This document shows, piece by piece, positions 17,027-24,052 of a DNA stretch of 64,000 bases (within the stretch, counting starts at the first letter, position 1; each line of letters opens with the position of its first letter). The translations under genes and the position numbers were made by a program. The DNA comes from Fundidesulfovibrio soli. Lineage in GTDB: Bacteria; Desulfobacterota; Desulfovibrionia; Desulfovibrionales; Desulfovibrionaceae. Under the pieces are notes generated by a model. That model was not told the origin of the DNA. It worked only from the letters and a program-made list of their open reading frames with translations, and did not search any database. The stretch is taken from the NCBI RefSeq assembly GCF_022808695.1, contig NZ_JAKZKW010000016.1, positions 1 through 64,000 of the forward strand. Direction: 5' to 3'.

Positions 17027-18343
17027 GTGGCCCGATCCTTCCGCATCGTCTGCGATCCCGAAGCCGTCCCCCGGGTGGAAGCCCTCCTGGAGGCGCAGGG
17101 GTACGCCTTCGAACCCGAACCGTTCAGCCCCTGGTGCCGCAGGCTCACCCACGAGCCCGCGCCCCTCGGCTCGTCCCTGGCGGCCCGTTTCGGGCTGATC
17201 TACATCCAGGACCGCTCCTCCATGCTGCCACCCCTGGCGCTGGACCCGCCCCCCGGCTCCGCCGTGCTGGACATGTGCGCCAGCCCGGGCGGCAAGACCT
17301 CCTTCCTGGCCCAGCTGGCGGGGCGGGAGGGCTACGTGCTCGGCAACGAGCCCAGCGCCGACCGTCTGGCCACCCTGCGCCAGAACCTGGCCCGCCTGAA
17401 CCTGGCACAGGCCGTGAGCACGGGCAGCAAGGGGCAGGATCTGGCCCTGCCCCCGGGCGGCTTCTCCTACATCCTGCTGGACCCGCCCTGCAGCGGATGG
17501 GGCACCGCGGACAAGAACCCGCAGGTGCTCACCCTCTGGAAGCCGGAGAAGGTGGAGCCGCTGACCTCGCTGCAGCGCGAGCTGCTGGCCAAGGCCGCCT
17601 CGCTGCTGGCCCCGGGCGGGCGGCTCCTGTATTCCACCTGCACCACAAACCGCGCCGAAAACGAGGACCAGGCCGTCTGGGCCGCCAGCGAGCTGGGGCT
17701 CGAACCCCTGCCCCTGGCCCCGTTCCCGGGGTTTTCCTTCCACGAGCCCCAGGACCCGGCAGCGGCCGGGACCCTGCGCGTCGACGGCGAGAGCTCCGAG
17801 GCCCAGGGATTCTATTTGGCGCTGTTCACCAAACCGGAATCGGCCCGGCTCCCGGAAACCGAACCCGAGCCGGAGGAAGCCGCACCCAGGCGGCGCTCCT
17901 GGCGCGATCCCCGGGGTGTCGCGGGCAAGGGCCCAGGCTCCGCGCCGGGCACCGCGCCGGACATGCTGGCCAAGGCCCGGGCCGGAGCGCCCGACCTGGC
18001 CTGGGACCGGCTGCCCGAAGGCGGCGCCGAGATGTTCAAGGACGAGCTCTGCTTCGTGCCCGGACGCGGCGCGGGGCTGTTGCCCGTGCGGCGCAAGGGG
18101 CAGCGCCTCGGGCGCATGGCCGGGGACGGGTTCCGGCCCTGGGCCAGGGCCAGGCTGCTGCTGCCCCCCGCCGGGAGCGGCCCGGAGCTGGACGCGGACG
18201 AACCCGAGACGGTGACGGCCCTGCTGGAGGGGCGCAGCATCACCGTGGAGGGAGGCTCGGGCCGCATGGGGCTTTATTTCAGGGGCCTGCCCCTGGGGTT
18301 TCTGACCGTGAAGGGCGGCCGCGCCCTCTGGTCCGACAGATGA
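17027..18343 (+). CDS. RsmB/RsmF-type 16S rRNA (cytosine-5) methyltransferase
   Basis: This NOL1/NOP2/sun-family enzyme transfers a methyl group from S-adenosylmethionine to cytosine C5 in rRNA. The SAM site is VLDMCASPGGKTSFLA, and the two catalytic cysteines are visible in DPPCSGWGT (motif IV) and YSTCTTNRAENE (motif VI). The C-terminal third, after a proline/arginine-rich linker, looks like the extra PUA-like domain of RsmF (YebU) and ends LGFLTVKGGRALW. The start is uncertain: GTG at 17027 begins ARSFRIVCDPE, where the conserved part starts, but the frame is open back to TTG at 16913. The target base cannot be read from the sequence. Confidence 0.88.
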   Translation: MARSFRIVCDPEAVPRVEALLEAQGYAFEPEPFSPWCRRLTHEPAPLGSSLAARFGLIYIQDRSSMLPPLALDPPPGSAVLDMCASPGGKTSFLAQLAGREGYVLGNEPSADRLATLRQNLARLNLAQAVSTGSKGQDLALPPGGFSYILLDPPCSGWGTADKNPQVLTLWKPEKVEPLTSLQRELLAKAASLLAPGGRLLYSTCTTNRAENEDQAVWAASELGLEPLPLAPFPGFSFHEPQDPAAAGTLRVDGESSEAQGFYLALFTKPESARLPETEPEPEEAAPRRRSWRDPRGVAGKGPGSAPGTAPDMLAKARAGAPDLAWDRLPEGGAEMFKDELCFVPGRGAGLLPVRRKGQRLGRMAGDGFRPWARARLLLPPAGSGPELDADEPETVTALLEGRSITVEGGSGRMGLYFRGLPLGFLTVKGGRALWSDR

Positions 18344-18494
18344 CCGCCCGCCGGGGCTGACCGCCGGGCAAGCACCGACCAGGAACACCATGATACGTTA
18401 CGCAATGCCTAGAACCCGCCTGCGCCAGTCCGCCAGGAGCGGACCCGCCGAACGCAGGCGCTTCCACTTTCACAGCATCCCCAAGGACATCCGT

Positions 18495-19295
18495 ATGATC
18501 GGCATCTACCGTCGTCTTGGACGCCTCTTCGACCCTGTGAGCGGCCGCGCCCTGATCCTCCCTCTGGATCACGGCGTGGGCGAAGGCATGATCCCCGGCC
18601 TGGAGGCCGTGGGCAAGCTCACCGAGATGGTCCGGGGGCGCAACGTGCAGGGCGTGGTGCTCAACAAGGGCCCCGCGCGCACCCACGGCGCGGGCCTGCC
18701 TCTCGGGCTCTCGCTCATCGTGCAGCTCTCCGGCGGCACCAAGCACGCTCTGCCGCCCTACGGCCGCACCGTGGTCTGCTCCGTGGGCGAGGCCCTGCGC
18801 CTGGGCGCGGACGCCGTGAGCCTGCAGATCAACGTGGGCAACGACCTTGAGGACAGAATGCTGGCCGACTTCGGGGCCATGGCCGACGAGGCCCACCTGG
18901 CTGGCCTGCCCGTGCTGGCCATCATCCAGCCGCGCGGCGGGCACATCGTCAACGAGCTGGACGCCAGCCTCATCTCCCACTGCATCCGCCTGGGCTCGGA
19001 GCTTGGCGCGGACATCGTGGGCGTGCCCTATTCGGGCGACCCGGAGAGCTTCTCCAACGCGGTGGCCTCCTCCGACGCCCCCGTGGTGGTCACCGGCGGG
19101 CCGGGGCGAGGCGAGTTCTCACGCTTCCTGGCGGACATCGCCGAGGCCCTCGACTGCGGCGCGGCCGGGCTGTGCGCCGGGCGCAACATCTTCCAGAACG
19201 ACGACCAGGGCGCGGCCCTGGATCAGGTGGCCGCCCTGGTGCACCAGCGCCCCGAAACGGCCCCCGCCGCCGAGCCTGAAGGCGAGCAGGGCTAA
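18495..19295 (+). CDS. DhnA-type class I aldolase, probable 2-amino-3,7-dideoxy-D-threo-hept-6-ulosonate synthase
   Basis: The 266-residue protein is a (beta/alpha)8 aldolase of the DhnA/FbaB family. The motifs LPLDHGVGEG near the N-terminus, GVVLNKGPART (substrate contact) and VVTGGPGRGEF (phosphate loop) are clear. In Desulfovibrio and archaea, a relative of this enzyme makes the first intermediate of the DAHP-independent route to 3-dehydroquinate. A plain fructose-bisphosphate aldolase or LsrF-like role is possible, because no dehydroquinate synthase II gene lies nearby. ATG at 18495 follows AAGGA; an earlier ATG at 18390 would add 35 non-conserved residues. Confidence 0.8.
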   Translation: MIGIYRRLGRLFDPVSGRALILPLDHGVGEGMIPGLEAVGKLTEMVRGRNVQGVVLNKGPARTHGAGLPLGLSLIVQLSGGTKHALPPYGRTVVCSVGEALRLGADAVSLQINVGNDLEDRMLADFGAMADEAHLAGLPVLAIIQPRGGHIVNELDASLISHCIRLGSELGADIVGVPYSGDPESFSNAVASSDAPVVVTGGPGRGEFSRFLADIAEALDCGAAGLCAGRNIFQNDDQGAALDQVAALVHQRPETAPAAEPEGEQG

Positions 19296-19296
19296 C

Positions 19297-19470
19297 CGCG
19301 AAGCCGCGAGGGGTTCCAAGGGGCGAAGCCCCTTGGCCACCGGAGGCCTCCCGTTTGTCTAGGCTCCAGGCGAGGCATCTCCAGGGCCGAACTGCCCGCT
19401 GTATTTGAAGAACATCAGCCAGTTCGGCCCTGGAGAGGCCACGCCTGGACCCGCTACGGCTCATCGGGTG
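19297..19470 (-). repeat. composite intergenic repeat, copy A (with 16-bp inverted-repeat insert)
   Basis: The left part (19297-19352) is an inverted copy of the dispersed hairpin repeat. The right part starts TTGTCTAGGCTCC and is shared with 60081-60137. Between the shared segments GGCTCC and GCCCTGGAGAGGCCAC this copy has about 60 extra bases, bounded by a perfect 16-bp inverted repeat (19379-19394 and 19420-19435) with a 25-base loop. Confidence 0.7.
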
Positions 19471-19517
19471 AATATATAAGGCCTTTTCGGCTCACCTTCG
19501 CGGAATCGACCGTAAAC

Positions 19518-19552
19518 AAAGCCCCTGGGCATGTCCTGCCCGGGGGCTTTTT
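19518..19552 (+). terminator. rho-independent terminator
   Basis: AAAGCCCCTGGGCA pairs with TGCCCGGGGGCTTT across a 5-base loop and is followed by TTTTT. It lies about 220 bases after the aldolase gene, which it probably ends. The matching A run also allows some function on the other strand. Confidence 0.75.
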
Positions 19553-19596
19553 CCATGGCGGATCAACTGATGTGCGCGGAGTCGCCAGGCAGGAGG

Positions 19597-19649
19597 CGCC
19601 TCCGGCGGCCAAAGGACGAAGTCCTGCTGCGCCCTTTGGAAACCCTTAT
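19597..19649 (+). repeat. dispersed intergenic hairpin repeat, copy 4
   Basis: The copy reads GCCTCCGGCGGCCAAAGG, then a loop with GACGAAGTCC, then CCCTTTGGAAACCC, matching the family at 11.6 and 60 kb. Confidence 0.65.
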
Positions 19650-20068
19650 GGTGACGGTTGTGGTGCGGACGCGCGTGCGATCTCCGGCGCTTCAAGGCTG
19701 TGGCGGCAGGTGCCGGATGCCCACCCGGGCCACCCGGGCAGGTCGAGGCCGGTCGCCTTGTACGTTTGCCGGACGGAATGCCCCCAGGAACGCGGGAGAA
19801 CCGCCCGGCATCGAAGCCTTGTGCCGTCAGCGCCGGCGGCCCGGCCGAAACGCGACGGCGGGCTTCGCCCCCCTTCTGTCGGGGGGGCAGGACGCGGAGC
19901 GACGCCCGATGCGGCGTGTGGATTGAGGAGGTTCAGGCGAATCCGAAAGTGGGCATTGGAAAGAGAGGCGGGGGGAACGGGCGGCCGGTTCTGCGGTCCG
20001 CCGGGGCTCCCGCTCTGCGGAAGCCCCGGCGGTTCGCCGGCGAATGTCAGGGCTGGGGCGAGCCGCGA

Positions 20069-20572
20069 TTACAGGTAATCGCCCCGGTTGAACTTGATCT
20101 GCTCCGTCGCGGCCAGGACTTCCAGTTCGTTGACCATGGAGGAGAGTTGCGGGCTTTGCCCGTCCAGCCCGGGATGCTCGTCCTTGAGCCTTTTCACACC
20201 GGTCTGAATGTTTTCGAGGGTGCCGTAGGCTTGGCGCAGCTGGCCTGCGCCGCCGTCCGCCAGCTGTCCGGCATATTTTTCCCATTGACTCAGTAGGCTG
20301 TTCACGTTGTCCATCACCGCCTGCCTGTCGCTTGCGGCCTGAACGGCCGTGGTGGGCGAAGTCCCCTGGACGGCCGCCTGGGCGGCAACGGCCTGGGCCA
20401 GCCCGGCCGCTCCGGACAGCAGCGGAGCGGCGGCGGACGCCGTCTGGGAGGCCTCGGGGCCACCCACCTCGCGGGCCAGTAACTCCCCGAAACTGACTCC
20501 CGCGGCGCCGGCGGCCTTCTGGACCTTGCCCGTCTGTTGTACAGGCGTGATCTGGTCTGTTTGGATCTTCAT
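20069..20572 (-). CDS. hypothetical protein, possibly flagellum-related
   Basis: I do not recognise the 167-codon product by family. It starts MKIQTDQITPVQQTG, has an alanine-rich middle (about 40-85) and a helical C-terminal half with heptad-like spacing, ending LEVLAATEQIKFNRGDYL. There is no signal peptide or membrane helix. The ATG at 20572 follows GAGGAG by nine bases. A near-perfect sigma-54 promoter lies 44 bases upstream. In Desulfovibrio-type bacteria many flagellar structural and export genes use sigma-54, and an alanine/glutamine-rich N-terminus plus helical tail would suit an export-linked flagellar protein. That link is an inference. Confidence 0.65.
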   Translation of the reverse strand: MKIQTDQITPVQQTGKVQKAAGAAGVSFGELLAREVGGPEASQTASAAAPLLSGAAGLAQAVAAQAAVQGTSPTTAVQAASDRQAVMDNVNSLLSQWEKYAGQLADGGAGQLRQAYGTLENIQTGVKRLKDEHPGLDGQSPQLSSMVNELEVLAATEQIKFNRGDYL

Positions 20573-20615
20573 AGGCTGCATCTCCTCGCCCTGACATGTT
20601 CCCTGCCGGGCTTAA

Positions 20616-20630
20616 GCAAAGCCCTTGCCA
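20616..20630 (-). promoter_or_regulatory. sigma-54 (RpoN) type promoter
   Basis: The minus strand reads TGGCAAGGGCTTTGC, which matches the -24/-12 consensus TGGCACG-N4-TTGC at every fixed position except one, with the exact spacing. Transcription would start near 20604, about 30 bases before the ATG of the gene at 20572. Confidence 0.7.
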
Positions 20631-20776
20631 AGTTGGTGAACATGTAACGCGTTGAAATCATTGATGCTGGCCGGAGCGGGGGAGGGAATTTTTTGCCTCC
20701 CTGCGTATTCCGGGGCCGCGCGCGGCGGCACGGCCCGGACTTGGGGCCAGAACATCCCTAGTACACGGGAAAACCC

Positions 20777-20806
20777 TTGTCTATCGCCGGTCTGCTTGGC
20801 TACACT
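20777..20806 (+). promoter_or_regulatory. sigma-70-type promoter for uspA-hisC-cmk
   Basis: TTGTCT (20777-20782) and TACACT (20801-20806) are 18 bases apart and lie 36 bases before the uspA ATG. Both boxes are reasonable. Confidence 0.5.
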
Positions 20807-20841
20807 GCCCGGACCGGAAATTTGCAACAATGGAGGCGGCC

Positions 20842-21300
20842 ATGGCCGAATTCAAGAAGATCCTGTGCGCGGTGGACTTTTCCGACCAAAGCCCCAAGCT
20901 GGCCGACTACGCCAAGACCCTGGCCCGCTGCACCGGAGCGAAGCTTCTGTGCGTGTACGTCGCGCCTTCCCTTTCGCAGTACGTGGGCTTCCATGTGCCG
21001 CCCAGCTCCATCGAGTCCTTCGTGGGCGAGATCGTGGCCGGGGCCGACACCAGCATGGAGGCCTATCTCAAGGCCCACTTCGCCGGCGCGGACGCCAGCG
21101 GCAAGGTCCTGGTGGGCTATCCCGCCGAGGAGATCCTCAATCTGGCCGAGGACGAAAAGGTGGACCTGATCATCATGGGCACCCACGGGCGCACCGGCAT
21201 CGACCGCATCCTCTTCGGCTCCGTGGCCGAGAAGATCGTCAAGAGCTCCAAGTGCCCCGTGCTGACTATCCGCCCCGAACACCAGGCCGACGAGGATTGA
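20842..21300 (+). CDS. universal stress protein (UspA family)
   Basis: The 152-residue single-domain protein starts MAEFKKILCAVDFSDQS and ends with the ATP-binding signature IMGTHGRTGIDRILFGSVAEKIVKSS, written GxxGxxRxxxGS/x here. Such proteins bind ATP or other nucleotides and accumulate under stress; the precise role is rarely known. The ATG at 20842 was chosen because it follows GGAGG; an earlier ATG at 20830 lies on top of that site. The stop TGA overlaps the ATG of hisC, so the two are coupled. Confidence 0.92.
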   Translation: MAEFKKILCAVDFSDQSPKLADYAKTLARCTGAKLLCVYVAPSLSQYVGFHVPPSSIESFVGEIVAGADTSMEAYLKAHFAGADASGKVLVGYPAEEILNLAEDEKVDLIIMGTHGRTGIDRILFGSVAEKIVKSSKCPVLTIRPEHQADED

Positions 21301-22421
21301 TGGTTTTTCCTATGGATCCCAAAGACACGCTGCGCCCCGAGGTGCTGGAGTTCACTCCGTACTCCCCGGGGCTGTCCATCGACGAGATCAAGGAGCGCTA
21401 CAAGCTGGCCAGCGTCATCAAGCTGGCCAGCAACGAGAACCCCCTGGGAGCCTCCCCGCTGGTGCAGCGGGTGCTCTCGCGCCGCTCCGAGGTGGTGTTC
21501 CGCTACCCGCAGTCCGGCAACCCCAGGCTGGTCAAGGCCATCGCCGGGCACCACGGGGTGCCCGTGGAGTGCGTGGTGCCGGGTAACGGCTCCGACGAGA
21601 TCATCGACCTCTTGCTGCGCGTGAAGGCCCGCCCGGGCGTGGACAACGTGGTGGCCTTCCAGCCCTGCTTCAGCATCTACCGCCTGCAGGCCAAGCTCTG
21701 CGGCGTGGAGATGCGTCAGGCCCCCCTGGCGCAGGACTTCCGCTTCCCCTTCGAGTCCATGCTGGAGCTCTGCGACGAGAACACGGCCCTGGTGTTCCTC
21801 ACCAACCCGGACAACCCGTCCGGGCACGCGGTCAAGGCCGCCGAGATCGCCTACCTGGCCAAGGCCATGCCGCCGCGCGCCCTGCTGGTGGTGGACGAGG
21901 CCTACGTGGAGTTCGCCGAGCCCGAGCAGGAATACTCGGTGATGAACCGCCTGGAGAGCCTGCCCAACGTGGTGGTGCTGCGCACCTTCTCCAAGCTCTA
22001 CGGCCTGGCCGGGCTGCGCCTGGGTTTCGGCGTGATGCCCGCCTGGCTGGCCGACCTGGTCATGCGCGTGCGCCTGCCCTTCAGCGTGAACCTGCTGGCC
22101 GAGGCTGCGGGCATGGCCGCCCTGGAGGACACGCACTTCCGCGTGGCCACCCTGGAGACCGTGCGCAAGGGCCGGAGCTGGCTCACGGCCGAGCTTGAGC
22201 GCCTGGGCTGCACGGTGCAGCCCTCCCAGGCCAACTTCCTGCTGTTCACGCCGCCAACCGAGGCCAAGGCCCTGTTCGAGGCACTGCTGGCGCGCGGCAT
22301 CATCATCCGGCCCCTGTCCAGCTACGGCCTGCCGGAGAGCCTGCGCGTGAGCATCGGCAGCGAGCCGGAGAACCGCGCCTTCATCCAGGCCATGTCCGAG
22401 ATCATGGGCATCCATGACTGA
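21300..22421 (+). CDS. hisC: histidinol-phosphate aminotransferase
   Basis: HisC is a pyridoxal-phosphate fold type I enzyme that converts imidazole acetol phosphate and glutamate to histidinol phosphate. The 373-residue product has LASNENPLGAS near the N-terminus, the LTNPDNPSG motif, DEAYVEF (cofactor aspartate) and the Schiff-base lysine in TFSKLYGLAGLRLG. The ATG at 21300 shares bases with the uspA stop and follows GAGG; a second ATG at 21312 has no ribosome site. It overlaps cmk by eight bases. No other histidine gene is adjacent. Confidence 0.93.
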   Translation: MVFPMDPKDTLRPEVLEFTPYSPGLSIDEIKERYKLASVIKLASNENPLGASPLVQRVLSRRSEVVFRYPQSGNPRLVKAIAGHHGVPVECVVPGNGSDEIIDLLLRVKARPGVDNVVAFQPCFSIYRLQAKLCGVEMRQAPLAQDFRFPFESMLELCDENTALVFLTNPDNPSGHAVKAAEIAYLAKAMPPRALLVVDEAYVEFAEPEQEYSVMNRLESLPNVVVLRTFSKLYGLAGLRLGFGVMPAWLADLVMRVRLPFSVNLLAEAAGMAALEDTHFRVATLETVRKGRSWLTAELERLGCTVQPSQANFLLFTPPTEAKALFEALLARGIIIRPLSSYGLPESLRVSIGSEPENRAFIQAMSEIMGIHD

Positions 22422-23085
22422 GCCTTCCATCATCACGCTGGACGGCCCCGCCGGGGTGGGCAAGACCACCCTGGCGCGGATGCTGGCCCAGGCCCTGGGC
22501 GTGGCCTACCTGGATACCGGGGCCATGTTCCGGGCCACGGCGCTGCGCCTGGGCGAAGGCGGGTGGGACCTGCCCCCGGACGAATTGAACAAGCGGCTGG
22601 ACGGCCTGGAGTTCGGCCTGAAGGGCGTCGGTTCCGATTCCGTGCTACTGTGCAATGGCGAGCCCGTGGGCGACGAGGTGCGCACGGAGCAGGCGGGCGT
22701 CTGGGCCTCCAGGGTGGCGGCCCGGCCCGAGGTGCGCGAGTTCCAGAAGAAGGCCCAGCGGGCCATCGGGGCCAGCGTCTCCCTGGTGGTCGAAGGGCGT
22801 GACATGGGCAGCGTGGTCTTCCCCTTGGCCGCCCGCAAGATATTCCTGGACGCGGACCCGCGCGTGCGCGCCCAGCGTCGGGCGGAGCAACTGAAGGCAA
22901 TGGGCCAGCCCGCCGACCTGGCCGCCATCGAGGCATCCATCCGGGAGCGCGACGAGCGCGACCGCAACCGCCCCATCGCGCCCCTGGCCCCAGCCGAGGA
23001 CGCCGTCATCGTGGACACCTCGCACCTGACATTGGAGCAAGTGTTCGCGCGCCTCAAGGACCTGACGAGGGCCGGGCGCCCCTAG
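22414..23085 (+). CDS. cmk: cytidylate kinase
   Basis: Cmk phosphorylates CMP and dCMP with ATP. The 223-residue protein starts with the P-loop TLDGPAGVGKTTLARMLA, continues with YLDTGAMFRA (CMP binding) and has the VVEGRDMGSVVFP and RDERDRNRPIAPL segments of the lid. Size and order are normal. The start overlaps the 3' end of hisC. An inverted-repeat element with a strong hairpin follows and probably ends the uspA-hisC-cmk transcript. Confidence 0.95.
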   Translation: MTEPSIITLDGPAGVGKTTLARMLAQALGVAYLDTGAMFRATALRLGEGGWDLPPDELNKRLDGLEFGLKGVGSDSVLLCNGEPVGDEVRTEQAGVWASRVAARPEVREFQKKAQRAIGASVSLVVEGRDMGSVVFPLAARKIFLDADPRVRAQRRAEQLKAMGQPADLAAIEASIRERDERDRNRPIAPLAPAEDAVIVDTSHLTLEQVFARLKDLTRAGRP

Positions 23086-23099
23086 CCTGGGCTGATTCC

Positions 23100-23223
23100 G
23101 CAGCCTGTTCAAAAAACTCGCCGGCAAGGCGCACGAAAAAGCCAACCCCTCGCGTATGCAACATGCGCGAAGGGTTGGCTTTTTCGAGGCAACGCGGTCA
23201 GCGGGGTTTGTTCAACAGGCTGC
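23100..23223. repeat. inverted-repeat (MITE-like) element that carries a terminator
   Basis: The ends GCAGCCTGTT and AACAGGCTGC are perfect 10-bp inverted repeats, and the two halves stay similar inward to the centre (about 62 bases each). The centre is a 15-bp stem starting CGAAAAAGCCAACCC (23134-23148 and 23172-23186), which works as a terminator for cmk on one strand and for the hydrolase gene on the other. The right end overlaps the first base of the hydrolase stop codon. Confidence 0.65.
23134..23186. terminator. bidirectional terminator between cmk and hydrolase
   Basis: A perfect 15-bp stem with A5 and T5 tracts on its flanks lies between two convergent genes. Confidence 0.75.
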
Positions 23224-24020
23224 TAGAGCCCGCTTATCTCCAGAAATCTCTCCAGCATGGCGTTTACCTGGCCGGGCACTTCCAGCGTGAGGAAGTGCCC
23301 CGAGCCCACCACTTGGCCGTGCATCAGCTGGGGGCACAGCTCCGACAGCTGCGCAGTGTCGGTCCTGGGCCGCGAGGAGGCCACGTAGAGCATGGGTGCC
23401 CGGCAGGCCCGCGCGGCCGCCGCGCCGTCCGCTATGCGCCACTGCTCGAACAGGGCCACGATCACGTGCTGGGGGGTGCGCAGCATGCGCTCCAGGATGG
23501 CCTGCTTGCGCTGAGGGTCGTCCATGGGGTCGAAGGCGGCCTCGAAATAGCGCAGGAAGTAGCCCTGCCAGGCCGTGGAGCGCAGTCCGTCCAGCAGGGA
23601 GTGGATGCGGCTGGGCCTGCCCGGGGGCGAGAGCACCGTGGAGTCCAGGCAGGCCACGCCGGCCACCAACTCCGGGTGGTGGTGGGCCAGCTCCAGCGCC
23701 ACCACGCCGCCCATGCTGTGGCCCACGGCGGCCACGGCGCGGCCCGGCGTGCCCTCAAGCCGATCCAGCATGTCCGCCAGGTCCTCCGCCAGTTCCACGA
23801 AGGCGTAGCCCTCCTGGGGGGCGTCGCTCTCGCCGTGGCCGCGCAGGTCCGGCGCGATGACCCGCCGCGTCCTCTGGAAATGCTCGATCTGCGGGGTCAG
23901 GAAGGTGTGGTCGCAGCTGTTGCCGTGGACGAAGAGCAGCGGCGGGGCGGGGCTGTCCGTGCCGCTGTCGTAGACGTTGAGCGCTGTGCCGTCCCGAAGT
24001 GTGACGCGTGCGTATGGCAT
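23223..24020 (-). CDS. alpha/beta-fold hydrolase
   Basis: The 265-residue protein is a typical alpha/beta hydrolase. The oxyanion-hole segment LLFVHGNSCDH is followed by APDLRGHGESDAP, the nucleophile elbow VGHSMGGVVALEL (catalytic serine), an acidic residue in the ARACRAPMLYVAS-to-SRPRTD region, and the late histidine in GSGHFLTLE. It has no signal peptide and would act in the cytoplasm. The substrate is unknown: the family includes esterases, epoxide hydrolases and haloperoxidases. It is downstream of the haem-c histidine kinase on the same strand (32 bases) and may be co-transcribed with it. Confidence 0.85.
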   Translation of the reverse strand: MPYARVTLRDGTALNVYDSGTDSPAPPLLFVHGNSCDHTFLTPQIEHFQRTRRVIAPDLRGHGESDAPQEGYAFVELAEDLADMLDRLEGTPGRAVAAVGHSMGGVVALELAHHHPELVAGVACLDSTVLSPPGRPSRIHSLLDGLRSTAWQGYFLRYFEAAFDPMDDPQRKQAILERMLRTPQHVIVALFEQWRIADGAAAARACRAPMLYVASSRPRTDTAQLSELCPQLMHGQVVGSGHFLTLEVPGQVNAMLERFLEISGL

Positions 24021-24052
24021 GTTGCCGGGTGTACCCCCAGGAGGGGGACGGA

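Larger units (their letters stand above)
19296..20068. other. repeat-rich spacer without genes
   Basis: These 773 bases contain a composite repeat (19297-19470), a terminator (19518-19552), a further dispersed repeat (19597-19649), a C6/G7 hairpin near 19870-19890 and an 11-bp GC hairpin near 20009-20042, which may end the minus-strand gene at 20069. The open frames seen here on both strands have no recognisable product. I find nothing else in 19650-19860. Confidence 0.6.

Noticed and set aside
16893-17198. ORF of 101 codons starting ATG at 16893 upstream of the methyltransferase
   Set aside because: It overlaps the methyltransferase in another frame, has no ribosome site and no recognisable product.
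19572-20296. Several overlapping open frames of 130-210 codons in the repeat spacer
   Set aside because: They run through repeats and partly antisense to the gene at 20069; amino-acid composition is arginine/proline-rich as expected for non-coding GC-rich DNA.
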